Source of the DNA: an uncultured Eubacteriales bacterium
Lineage (GTDB): Bacteria; Bacillota; Clostridia; Oscillospirales; Acutalibacteraceae
Length of the DNA stretch: 34,693 nt
Direction: 5' to 3'
Assembly: GCA_900318495.1 (NCBI GenBank)
Contig: ONLA01000010.1
Location: 1-34,693, forward strand
In this document: piece by piece, positions 22,952 through 29,917 of the stretch
How the letters are laid out: each line of letters begins with the position of its first letter
Numbering within the stretch: position 1 is the first letter of the stretch
The notes under the pieces: generated by a model
What the model was told of the DNA's origin: nothing
What the model saw: the letters and a program-made list of their open reading frames with translations, nothing else
Databases searched by the model: none
Translations under genes and position numbers: made by a program

Positions 22952-24193
22952 TTAATCTCTTTTGAAAATATCGCGCGTATAAACCTTGTCCCTGACATCG
23001 TCAAGGCAGTCGTCGTAACGGTTTGCGATAATCGCGTCCGCCTTATTTTTGAATTCTTCAAGGTTATTTACTACGCGCGAACCGAAAAACGTTGTGCCGT
23101 CCTCAAGCGTGGGTTCATAAACGATAACCGAGGCTCCCTTTGCCTTGATTCGCTTCATTACGCCCTGGATTGAGCTTTGGCGGAAGTTGTCGCTGTTGCT
23201 TTTCATTGTAAGGCGGTAAACGCCGATTACAACTTCCTTTTCTTTGTCGGCGCTGTAATCGCTGCCGCCGGAGTAATAGCCTGCCTTTTCAAGCACGCGG
23301 TCGGCGATGAAATCCTTGCGCGTGCGGTTTGACTCGACGATTGCCGACATCATATTCTGAGGCACGTCGTCGTAATTGGCGAGAAGCTGTTTTGTGTCCT
23401 TGGGCAGGCAGTAGCCGCCGTAGCCAAAGGACGGATTGTTGTAGTGCGTGCCGATTCTGGGGTCAAGGCACACGCCGTCTATAATTTGCCGGGTGTCAAG
23501 CCCTTTCATTTCGGCGTAGGTGTCAAGCTCGTTAAAGTAAGACACGCGCAGCGCCAGATATGTGTTTGCGAAAAGCTTAACAGCCTCGGCTTCGGTAAAG
23601 CCCATAAACAGCGTGGGAATATCCTGCTTTATCGCGCCCTGCCGCAGAAGCGCGGCAAAGGCTTTCGCCGCCTCAGCCAGCCTTTCGTCGTTCATATCGG
23701 TTCCCACGATAATGCGCGAGGGATAAAGATTGTCATAAAGCGCCTTGCTTTCGCGCAAAAACTCGGGGCTGAAAATTATGTTTTTACTGCCTGTTTTTTT
23801 CCTTATGTGCGCGGTATAGCCCACGGGAACCGTGCTTTTTATTACCATAACCGCGTCGGGGCTGTACTTCATTACAAGGTCGATTACCGCTTCAACAGCC
23901 GAGGTATCAAAGTAATTTTTCCTGCTGTCATAATTTGTAGGAGCGGCGATTACCACAAAGTCAGCGCCGGTGTAGGCGCTTTCGGCGTCAAGGGTCGCTT
24001 CAAGGTCAAGCTCCTTTTCGCTGAGGTATTTTTCGATGTATTCGTCCTGAATAGGCGACTTTTTATTATTGATAAGCTCAACCTTTTCGGGGATAATGTC
24101 AACCGCCTTAACGGTGTTGTGCGAGGCAAGCAAAACCGCGATTGAAAGTCCTACGTAACCGGTGCCGGCTACGGCAATTTTATATTTTTTCAT
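22952..24193 (-). CDS. ugd: UDP-glucose 6-dehydrogenase (nucleotide-sugar dehydrogenase)
   Basis: This enzyme oxidises UDP-glucose to UDP-glucuronate with two NAD+, supplying acidic sugars for capsule, teichuronic acid or exopolysaccharide. The 413-residue protein has the Rossmann motif GTGYVG (10-15), [18 protein letters not shown], the domain-linking [20 protein letters not shown] and the active-site [12 protein letters not shown] with C262. This is the short single-enzyme form. I chose the ATG at 24193 after AAAGGAGA; an earlier in-frame codon at 24250 lacks a ribosome site. Related dehydrogenases use UDP-ManNAc, but the sequence around the catalytic Cys fits the UDP-glucose type. Confidence 0.9.
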   Translation of the reverse strand: MKKYKIAVAGTGYVGLSIAVLLASHNTVKAVDIIPEKVELINNKKSPIQDEYIEKYLSEKELDLEATLDAESAYTGADFVVIAAPTNYDSRKNYFDTSAVEAVIDLVMKYSPDAVMVIKSTVPVGYTAHIRKKTGSKNIIFSPEFLRESKALYDNLYPSRIIVGTDMNDERLAEAAKAFAALLRQGAIKQDIPTLFMGFTEAEAVKLFANTYLALRVSYFNELDTYAEMKGLDTRQIIDGVCLDPRIGTHYNNPSFGYGGYCLPKDTKQLLANYDDVPQNMMSAIVESNRTRKDFIADRVLEKAGYYSGGSDYSADKEKEVVIGVYRLTMKSNSDNFRQSSIQGVMKRIKAKGASVIVYEPTLEDGTTFFGSRVVNNLEEFKNKADAIIANRYDDCLDDVRDKVYTRDIFKRD

Positions 24194-24255
24194 AATATCT
24201 CCTTTATCTTTTACAAAGCCTTCGCGCGAAACAAGACGCGCGCGCAACAAAGCTT

Positions 24256-24279
24256 AGGGAGACCGCGAGTGTCCCCCCT
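24256..24279. other. GGGAGACCG-type hairpin upstream of ugd
   Basis: GGGAGAC (24257-24263) can pair with GTC-CCC further on, with a bulge. The core GGAGACCGCGA is the same as in the terminator at 3892. Here it lies between the FHA gene's terminator and the ugd start, so it may be a leader structure. Confidence 0.35.
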
Positions 24280-24289
24280 GATTATCCGC

Positions 24290-24317
24290 TGAAATAAAAC
24301 TGTTTGCCTGCAAACAG
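24290..24317 (-). terminator. Terminator of the FHA gene
   Basis: CTGTTTG (24300-24306) and CAAACAG (24311-24317) form a perfect stem with a 4-base loop. On the minus strand it is followed by TTTTATTT. It starts 8 bp after the FHA stop codon. Confidence 0.8.
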
Positions 24318-24324
24318 CGCTTTA

Positions 24325-24648
24325 TTATTCTGTGAGCAAAATAATTCTGTTTTCAGGATCCGAAAGGTAAAACTCGGTTTGCGGAAAAGCGGTATACGGA
24401 ATACCCTTTTCAAGTCTTTCTCCGCTGACAAGAAACGTTCCGTTGGTTGAAACGTCGGTTATCAAAAACAATTCCGCGCCGCTGTCGAAGCTGACAACGC
24501 AGTGCTCGCGGCTTACCCTTGTGCTGTCGAACGTAAGCGTACAGCTTCTTCTTGAGCGCCCGGCAATGCAGTCGGCGTCAGGCTCAAGCTTTGTTTTTTG
24601 AGTCAGCAGTCCTCCGCCGGTTTTCGCGATAAAAGCTTCCTTGCCCAT
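24325..24648 (-). CDS. FHA-domain protein
   Basis: This 107-residue protein is almost entirely a forkhead-associated domain, which binds phosphothreonine peptides. The conserved residues are present: GRS in CIAGRSRRS, SREH in TRVSREHCVV, and N with TNGTF in ITDVSTNGTFLV. There is no signal peptide, membrane helix or partner domain, and no Ser/Thr kinase or phosphatase gene nearby, so its partner is elsewhere. The ATG has only a weak GACGG site. It has its own promoter and terminator. Confidence 0.85.
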   Translation of the reverse strand: MGKEAFIAKTGGGLLTQKTKLEPDADCIAGRSRRSCTLTFDSTRVSREHCVVSFDSGAELFLITDVSTNGTFLVSGERLEKGIPYTAFPQTEFYLSDPENRIILLTE

Positions 24649-24695
24649 AATCCGTCAAATCCTTTTAGTTCAAGATTGTTTGTTTTTTCACATTC

Positions 24696-24724
24696 AGTAT
24701 ATCACAGACTTATTAAAAATACAA
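24696..24724 (-). promoter_or_regulatory. Promoter of the FHA gene
   Basis: On the minus strand TTGTAT (24724-24719), 17 bp, TATACT (24701-24696), with an extended TGA before the -10. Confidence 0.75.
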
Positions 24725-24796
24725 CTTTATTCACAAAACAAACAAAAAATATTTTTTATACCGGAAAAATAAATTTTTAATTATTTCAAAAAAGTG

Positions 24797-24825
24797 TTGA
24801 CTTGTTATTATTAATGTGTTATTAT
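24797..24825 (+). promoter_or_regulatory. Promoter of the NAD salvage operon
   Basis: TTGACT (24797-24802), 17-bp spacer, TATTAT (24820-24825). The spacer and -10 lie inside the tandem repeats listed next, so a bound repressor would block polymerase. Confidence 0.85.
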
Positions 24826-24839
24826 TAAATTGTAATTAA
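24803..24839 (+). promoter_or_regulatory. Tandem 14-bp repeats over the promoter, candidate NrtR operator
   Basis: TGTTATTATTAA occurs exactly at 24803-24814 and 24817-24828, and a degenerate third unit, TGTAATTAA, starts at 24831, all at a 14-bp period. The last two units also make an imperfect palindrome, GTTA...TAAC (24818-24840). The position over the -10 fits the autoregulated repression known for NrtR-type regulators; binding is inferred. Confidence 0.55.
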
Positions 24840-24855
24840 CATCGAGGTGATTAAA

Positions 24856-25680
24856 ATGTCCGATGAAAAAACTTTTTTAAACAGTTACAATATGAATGAT
24901 TACGAGCGTCCCTCGGTTACGGCTGACATTATCGCGCTGAAAATTCGTTCGCAGGACAGCGAAAATTACCGCAGAAACCAAAAAACAAGCCTTTCGCTGC
25001 TGCTTATCAAGCGCGGAGGGCATCCGTTTAAGGGCTGCTGGGCGCTTCCCGGCGGGTTTTTGAATCCCGGGGAAACTATCGAGCAGTGCGCGCTGCGTGA
25101 AATCGAGGAGGAAACCTCGGTCAAGCCTGTGTCGTTAATGTCAATCGGGCTTTTCAGCGAACCGGGACGCGACCCCAGAGGCTGGATTATTTCAAACGCT
25201 TTTGTGTCGGTTTTGAGCGAAGCCACGGTTAACCAGCAGTACGGCGACGACGCCGACGACGCTCAGTGGTTCGACATAAGCTTTGACAAGGATGAAAACG
25301 GATTTTACCGCCTTGAGCTAAGCCGCCGGGACACAACGATGACCGCGCTGCTCACCGAAGAAAAAACGCAGTTCGGCCGCACCTACTTTAATATAAAGGA
25401 CAGCGGAGGACTCGCCTTTGACCACGCCAAAATTATTGCCACAGCGCTTACTTCGCTGAGGAACGAGGCAAAGGATTTTGAAAACATTTTTGATTTTCTG
25501 CCCGAAAAGTTCACGCTTACACAGCTTCAGAACGTGCAGGAAACAATAACAAACGTTTCGGTTCTTCCGGCAAATTTCAGAAGAAAGATTTCGGGGCTTG
25601 TTACCGAAACCGACGAATACACCAAAGGAGCAGGTCACCGTCCCGCGAAGCTTTACGTGCGGAAGCAGACCGGCAGATGA
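24856..25680 (+). CDS. NrtR-like Nudix-domain transcriptional regulator of NAD metabolism
   Basis: This 274-residue protein joins an N-terminal Nudix domain to a C-terminal winged-helix region (about 195-270, FTLTQLQNVQETI through FRRKISGLV), the NrtR architecture. NrtR proteins sense ADP-ribose or related NAD products and repress NAD genes. The Nudix box is GFLNPGETIEQCALREIEEE then TSV: the glutamates are intact, but the last conserved Gly is Ser. Many NrtR proteins bind without hydrolysing, and some remain active. I chose the ATG at 24856, placed after GAGGTGAT; a GTG nine bases earlier overlaps that site. It is the first gene of the pncA-nadE-adenylyltransferase-pncB operon, which strongly supports the role. 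Confidence 0.85.
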   Translation: MSDEKTFLNSYNMNDYERPSVTADIIALKIRSQDSENYRRNQKTSLSLLLIKRGGHPFKGCWALPGGFLNPGETIEQCALREIEEETSVKPVSLMSIGLFSEPGRDPRGWIISNAFVSVLSEATVNQQYGDDADDAQWFDISFDKDENGFYRLELSRRDTTMTALLTEEKTQFGRTYFNIKDSGGLAFDHAKIIATALTSLRNEAKDFENIFDFLPEKFTLTQLQNVQETITNVSVLPANFRRKISGLVTETDEYTKGAGHRPAKLYVRKQTGR

Positions 25681-25691
25681 AAGGAGAAGTT

Positions 25692-26216
25692 ATGAAAAAA
25701 TTTTTAATCGTAGTCGATATGCAGAAGGATTTTGTTGACGGAGCGCTGGGCACAAAAGAAGCTGTTGCGATTGTGCCGGCGGCAGCTGAAAAAATCAGCG
25801 CCTTTGACGGCGAAATCTTTGTGACCTTAGACACTCATTTTGACAATTATATGACCACAAACGAGGGCAGGCACCTCCCCGTTCCCCACTGCATAAAAGG
25901 TACCGAAGGCAGGCAGCTTGACAAAGCCGTTGCAAAAGCCCTTGACGGTAAAAATTACACCGCCGTCGAAAAGAACACCTTTGGTTCCGTTGAGCTTCCC
26001 GGGCTGATTAAAAAAGCCGCCGGAAACGACGACTTTACCGTTGAATTAATCGGGCTTTGCACCGATATTTGCGTTGTAAGCAACGCTCTTTTGATTAAGG
26101 CTAACTTTCCCGAAGCGGAAATTGCCGTTGACGCCAAATGCTGCGCCGGGGTTACGCCGCAGGCGCACGAAGCCGCGCTTGCCACTATGGCGAGCTGCCA
26201 AATTACCGTAAAATAA
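25692..26216 (+). CDS. pncA: Nicotinamidase
   Basis: PncA deamidates nicotinamide to nicotinate, the entry to the Preiss-Handler route. The 174-residue protein is an isochorismatase-fold hydrolase with the catalytic triad D9 (VVDMQKDFVDGAL), K94 (VEKNTFGS) and C127 (GLCTDICVVSNAL). DTHFDNY and PHCIKGTEG hold the likely metal-binding Asp and His residues. I chose the ATG at 25692 because AAAGGAG lies directly before it; a first ATG at 25677 overlaps the stop of the regulator and has no site. The short spacing to both neighbours supports co-transcription. Confidence 0.92.
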   Translation: MKKFLIVVDMQKDFVDGALGTKEAVAIVPAAAEKISAFDGEIFVTLDTHFDNYMTTNEGRHLPVPHCIKGTEGRQLDKAVAKALDGKNYTAVEKNTFGSVELPGLIKKAAGNDDFTVELIGLCTDICVVSNALLIKANFPEAEIAVDAKCCAGVTPQAHEAALATMASCQITVK

Positions 26217-26234
26217 TTCTTTGGAGGAATAATA

Positions 26235-26960
26235 ATGTTTAATGCAGAAAAAGTAAAAAACGAATGTGTTCAGTGGATTCGCGATTTTTTTGAAGCAAAC
26301 GGAAAGGACTGCAACGCCGTTGTGGGAATTTCGGGAGGAAAGGACAGCTCAATTGTTGCCGCGCTGTGCGTTGAAGCGCTCGGAAAAGACAGGGTTATCG
26401 GAGTTTTGATGCCCTGCGGCGAACAGGCGGACATTGATATGGCAAAGCTGCTTGTTGAAACCCTGGGCATAAAGCACTACATTGTTAACATAAAGGACGC
26501 GGTTGAGGGAATTACAAGCAGTATTCCGTTTGAGCTTTCCGTGCAAAGCAAAACCAACCTTCCGCCGAGAATAAGAATGTCAACGCTTTACGCGGTGTCG
26601 CAAAGCCACAACGGCAGGGTTGCAAACACCTGCAACCTCAGCGAGGACTGGGTTGGATATTCCACGCGCTACGGCGATTCCGCAGGCGATTTCAGCCCGT
26701 GCTCGATGCTTACGGTTGACGAGATGAAGCAAATCGGCAGACTGCTCGGACTTCCGGACGTGCTTGTTGACAAGGTGCCGATTGACGGACTTTGCGGAAA
26801 AACCGACGAGGACAACCTCGGCTTCACCTACGCCGAGCTTGACAGGTACATCCGCACCGGCAAGATTGAGGACGAAGCCAAAAAAGCGAAAATCGACAGG
26901 CTTCACCGCATAAATCAGTTCAAGCTTGAGCTTATGCCGGTGTTTGACCCAAAGCTTTAA
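26235..26960 (+). CDS. nadE: NAD synthetase, ammonia-dependent
   Basis: NadE amidates nicotinate adenine dinucleotide to NAD using ATP. This 241-residue protein is the short form without a glutaminase domain, so it should take free ammonia. The PP-loop is VVGISGGKDSSIVAALC (SGGKDS at 33-38), and the C-terminal EDNLGFTYAELDRYI is typical of the family. The ATG follows TTGGAGGAAT. It is the third gene of the operon, 18 bp after pncA, and ends 11 bp before the adenylyltransferase gene. Confidence 0.95.
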   Translation: MFNAEKVKNECVQWIRDFFEANGKDCNAVVGISGGKDSSIVAALCVEALGKDRVIGVLMPCGEQADIDMAKLLVETLGIKHYIVNIKDAVEGITSSIPFELSVQSKTNLPPRIRMSTLYAVSQSHNGRVANTCNLSEDWVGYSTRYGDSAGDFSPCSMLTVDEMKQIGRLLGLPDVLVDKVPIDGLCGKTDEDNLGFTYAELDRYIRTGKIEDEAKKAKIDRLHRINQFKLELMPVFDPKL

Positions 26961-26971
26961 CGGAGCGGATT

Positions 26972-27526
26972 ATGGACAAAAAACCTTTTGAACTGGGAAT
27001 TATCGTGGGACGCTTCCAAACCTTTCACACCGGGCACGAATATATGATTAATACCGCCGTCTCGATTTGCGAACGGGTCGCGATATTTGTCGGCTCGTCG
27101 CAGGAAAGCGGCACGCTGAAAAATCCGTTTGACTACGAAACACGCGAGCGGATTTTAAGGAAGCTTTTCGGCAGCACGGTTGATGTTTTTCCGTTGCCCG
27201 ACATCGGAGTCGGAAACACCTCGGCGTGGGGCGATTATGTTTTGAAAAACGTGGCGGAACGCTGCGGAAAAGCGCCCGACCTTCTCATTTCGGGCAAGGA
27301 AGCGCGCAGGCTCGACTGGTTTGACAGCAAAAAAGGCGTTCAGACGGCGGAGCTTTACGTGCCCAAAACTATTGACATTTCCGCGACGCGTATGCGTGAA
27401 TTCTTTATAAACGACAATTTTGACGAATGGATAAAATACACCAACCCTGTGCTTTGGAACGATTACGAAACGCTTCGCGCCGCCGTGCTCGGTTCAAAGG
27501 ACAATCTTGAAACCGCGAGCTTATAA
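26972..27526 (+). CDS. Nicotinamide/nicotinate mononucleotide adenylyltransferase, NadM/NadR-like
   Basis: This 184-residue nucleotidyltransferase has the HxGH-type ATP motif in the NadM/NadR form, GRFQTFHTGH (13-22), instead of the GGTFDP-IHxGH of bacterial NadD. The second motif is ISATRMREFF (136-145). Its operon context, between nadE and pncB, predicts that it makes NaAD from NaMN and ATP, which NadE then amidates; NadM-type enzymes usually accept NMN as well. The start follows GGAGCGG. Use of a NadM/NadR-type enzyme in this position is unusual relative to model Firmicutes, and a separate nadD may exist elsewhere in the genome. Confidence 0.82.
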   Translation: MDKKPFELGIIVGRFQTFHTGHEYMINTAVSICERVAIFVGSSQESGTLKNPFDYETRERILRKLFGSTVDVFPLPDIGVGNTSAWGDYVLKNVAERCGKAPDLLISGKEARRLDWFDSKKGVQTAELYVPKTIDISATRMREFFINDNFDEWIKYTNPVLWNDYETLRAAVLGSKDNLETASL

Positions 27527-27539
27527 CAAGGAGTTTATT

Positions 27540-28733
27540 ATGAAATTACAGCCGATTATACAGTCGCTTCTTGACACCGACCTGTACAAATTCAATATGG
27601 ACCAGGTGATTTTTCACAAGCACACCGACCTTTGCGGACAATATTTCTTTAAGTGCCGCAACAGGGACATTGTTTTCACGCCCGAAATGGAGGACGAAAT
27701 CAACGCGCAAATCGACCGCCTTTGCACTTTAAGGTTCACCAAAGAGGAGCTCGATTATCTGCGCTCAATCCGCTTTATCAAAAACGACTATGTTGAGTTC
27801 CTCAGACTTTGGCGGCCGATTCGCGATTATGTTACCGTCAGCAGAACCGCGGAGGGCGAGCTTAGCGTTGTTGTTGACGGTCCGCTGTTTTCCGCAATGC
27901 AGTTCGAGATTTTCCTGCTTGAAATCATCAACGAGGTTTACTTCCGTATGAAGTACGATTACGAAGTCCTCAGAAAATCCGCCGAAGAAAAGCTTGACGC
28001 AAAAATCAAGGCGCTGAACGACGGCACCTACACCTTTAAGTTTGCGGAGTTCGGTTGCCGCAGAAGGCTGTCGCGCGAATGGGAGGACGTTGTTGTTAAG
28101 CGTCTCGCGACAGAAACAGACAAGTGCGTCGGAACATCAAACGTTTACCTCGCCAAAAAATACAACCTCACGCCTATCGGAACCTATGCCCACGAGTATG
28201 TGCAGATGTACCAGGGAATTGACAAAATCCCCCTTGCCTACACCAACCACTACGCTATGAAGGACTGGTACGAAGAGTATCAGGGCGACAACGGAACCGC
28301 GCTGACCGACACAATCACAACCGACCTGTTTTTGCGCGACTTTAACCGCTCAAACGTTAACAATTACAGCGGCGTGCGCCACGACAGCGCCGACCCTTAC
28401 GAGTGGGGCGAAAAAATCATTAAGCACTACGAAAGCTTTGGCGTGGATCCAAAAACAAAGCTTTTGCTGTTTTCCGACAGTCTTGACTTTGACCGCGCTC
28501 AGGCGCTTTACGATTACTTTAAGGACAGAACAAAGGTAAGCTTCGGAATCGGCACCTTCTGCTCAAACGACACCTGCGAAAAAGCGCTTAACATCGTTAT
28601 CAAGCTGCAGTATGTTAACGGCAGACCTGTCGCGAAGCTTTCCGACGCGCCGGACAAGGCGATGTGCCGCGACGAAAATTATCTTGAATATCTCAAGCGT
28701 TCGGTAGAATTCCGGCTTGAACGCGAAAAGTAA
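27540..28733 (+). CDS. pncB: Nicotinate phosphoribosyltransferase
   Basis: PncB makes nicotinate mononucleotide from nicotinate and PRPP, with ATP used to phosphorylate an active-site histidine. The 397-residue protein shows the family opening SLLDTDLYKFNMDQVIF, the histidine region THEYVQ-like AHEYVQMYQG, GVRHDSADPYEWG, LLLFSDSLDF for phosphate binding and FGIGTFCSND. I chose the ATG at 27540, preceded by AAGGAG; an upstream in-frame codon (27507) lies inside the previous gene. It is the last gene of the operon and is followed by a terminator. Confidence 0.94.
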   Translation: MKLQPIIQSLLDTDLYKFNMDQVIFHKHTDLCGQYFFKCRNRDIVFTPEMEDEINAQIDRLCTLRFTKEELDYLRSIRFIKNDYVEFLRLWRPIRDYVTVSRTAEGELSVVVDGPLFSAMQFEIFLLEIINEVYFRMKYDYEVLRKSAEEKLDAKIKALNDGTYTFKFAEFGCRRRLSREWEDVVVKRLATETDKCVGTSNVYLAKKYNLTPIGTYAHEYVQMYQGIDKIPLAYTNHYAMKDWYEEYQGDNGTALTDTITTDLFLRDFNRSNVNNYSGVRHDSADPYEWGEKIIKHYESFGVDPKTKLLLFSDSLDFDRAQALYDYFKDRTKVSFGIGTFCSNDTCEKALNIVIKLQYVNGRPVAKLSDAPDKAMCRDENYLEYLKRSVEFRLEREK

Positions 28734-28757
28734 CAAGCAAAACAATAAGCAAACAGA

Positions 28758-28790
28758 AAACAGGGCAGCCCGGTTTGGACAGCCCTGTTT
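28758..28790. terminator. Terminator between the NAD operon and the dockerin gene
   Basis: AAACAGGGC (28758-28766) and GCCCTGTTT (28782-28790) form a 9-bp stem around a 15-base loop. T-rich tails on both strands (TTTCTACTTT; TTTTCTGTTT) fit two converging transcripts. Confidence 0.75.
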
Positions 28791-28810
28791 CTACTTTATA
28801 AATCTGAATT

Positions 28811-29674
28811 TCAAACAGCTTTACTTATAATTCGCTGAATTGTAGTGGCGCATCTTACGTCTACAACGCCTGTGCCGTTAACGTCGGCAAGGCTGAGCTG
28901 CAGGTCGCTGAACGCGGTCATCTTCGCGCAGTACTTTTGAATAAGTGTAGCGTCGCTGATGTCAACCTTGCCGTCAAGATTGACGTCGCCTTTTTGATAA
29001 TCGTCAATGATAACATACGGGATGTTGTTGTCCTGAGCGTACTGCAGAGCGTATGTGTCTTTATAGCAATAAATTGTAAGCTTGCTGTCGTTCAGAAAAG
29101 CTTTGGCGCCGATTTCATTAACATTTTTGCCGATAACAAGCTTTTTAAGCGAGGTACATTCGGCAAAAGCGTAGGTTTCAATCTTGGTAACGCTGTCCGG
29201 GATTGTTACCTCCTCCAGCGAAGAGCACTTGTAGAAGGTGTCAACCTTTACGGTGTCTATGCCGCCGGGAAGCTCAACACTTTTAAGCGAGGTGCATTCC
29301 CAAAACGCGCCGTTGCCGATTTTTTCAATATACGGTGAAAACGTGACATTGGAGAGGTTATCACAGTTTTTAAACGCATACGGAAAAATCTCGGTCAAAT
29401 ACAGCGCGTTTTCAAACGAAACAGATGTAATCTGAGCGTCGTCTCTGAACGCGTACAGACCAACAGCGATTACCTTTCTGAAATCGAACTTGTCGGGAAT
29501 GACAACGTCGGAGTGTTCTCCGTCAGCGCCGAAAATCGTAGCGTTTGAGCTGTTGTCAATAGTGTATTTAAAGCCGTGGGATATGTAATAGGTGTCGGCA
29601 AAGGCGTGAACACAAAACAGCAGTGTCAAGGTTAACGCGGATGCCGCCGCAAACAGTTTTTTAAACAGTTTCAT
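28811..29674 (-). CDS. Secreted BspA-type leucine-rich repeat protein with dockerin
   Basis: This 287-residue protein has a signal peptide with likely cleavage after AFA (residue 26). About four LRR_5/BspA repeats follow (FKNCDNLSNVTF, FWECTSLKSVEL, FYKCSSLEEVTI, FAECTSLKKLVI), ending in the typical cap IYCYKDTYALQYAQ. Residues 228-287 are a type I dockerin. Its first calcium loop is canonical, DVNLDGKVDISDATLIQKY; the second, DVNGTGVVDVRCAT, has lost the fifth-position Asp (Thr) and the twelfth-position Asp (Cys). Dockerins attach secreted proteins to cohesin scaffolds such as cellulosomes or amylosomes; no cohesin is in the window. The ATG follows AAGGTGA. It is last in a unit with the small peptide and the fibro-slime gene. 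Confidence 0.9.
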   Translation of the reverse strand: MKLFKKLFAAASALTLTLLFCVHAFADTYYISHGFKYTIDNSSNATIFGADGEHSDVVIPDKFDFRKVIAVGLYAFRDDAQITSVSFENALYLTEIFPYAFKNCDNLSNVTFSPYIEKIGNGAFWECTSLKSVELPGGIDTVKVDTFYKCSSLEEVTIPDSVTKIETYAFAECTSLKKLVIGKNVNEIGAKAFLNDSKLTIYCYKDTYALQYAQDNNIPYVIIDDYQKGDVNLDGKVDISDATLIQKYCAKMTAFSDLQLSLADVNGTGVVDVRCATTIQRIISKAV

Positions 29675-29696
29675 ATTATCACCTTAATTTGTAAAC

Positions 29697-29726
29697 GGCG
29701 GCGACGCCAAATCAAGCATCGCCGCC
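29697..29726 (-). promoter_or_regulatory. GC-rich hairpin between the peptide and dockerin genes
   Basis: GGCGGCGA (29697-29704) and TCGCCGCC (29719-29726) form a perfect 8-bp stem with a 14-base loop, in the 74-bp gap. Only GTTTAC follows on the minus strand, so it is more likely a partial terminator or RNA processing/stability element than a full stop. Confidence 0.5.
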
Positions 29727-29748
29727 CGGTTAATGTGTTTACTGATTT

Positions 29749-29892
29749 TTAGTTTCCGCCGATGTTTTCGTTTTCATCGCCGTCATAACCGATATGCTTT
29801 TCATCCTCACCGGTGCTTAAGTCAATATTGCTCATAAGCGAGGTAATAATGGTAAGCTTGTCAAATTCCGGTTCAAAGTATTCCTTCTTCAT
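29749..29892 (-). CDS. Small acidic peptide, 47 residues, unknown function
   Basis: The ATG at 29892 follows a strong AAGGAGGAA site, which supports a real gene. The peptide starts MKKEYFEPEFDKLTIITSLM and ends in a strongly acidic, glycine-containing tail (STGEDEKHIGYDGDENENIG, then GN). It has no Cys, no signal peptide and no membrane helix. Short peptides opening MKK-x-Y-x-x-P-E are frequent in Clostridia and are sometimes leader-like, but I do not recognise a defined family and see no modifying enzyme nearby. It lies 25 bp after the fibro-slime stop and 74 bp before the dockerin gene. A longer reading frame from 29934 overlaps the fibro-slime end and lacks a ribosome site. Confidence 0.65.
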   Translation of the reverse strand: MKKEYFEPEFDKLTIITSLMSNIDLSTGEDEKHIGYDGDENENIGGN

Positions 29893-29917
29893 TATAAATT
29901 CCTCCTTCTTATGGTTA

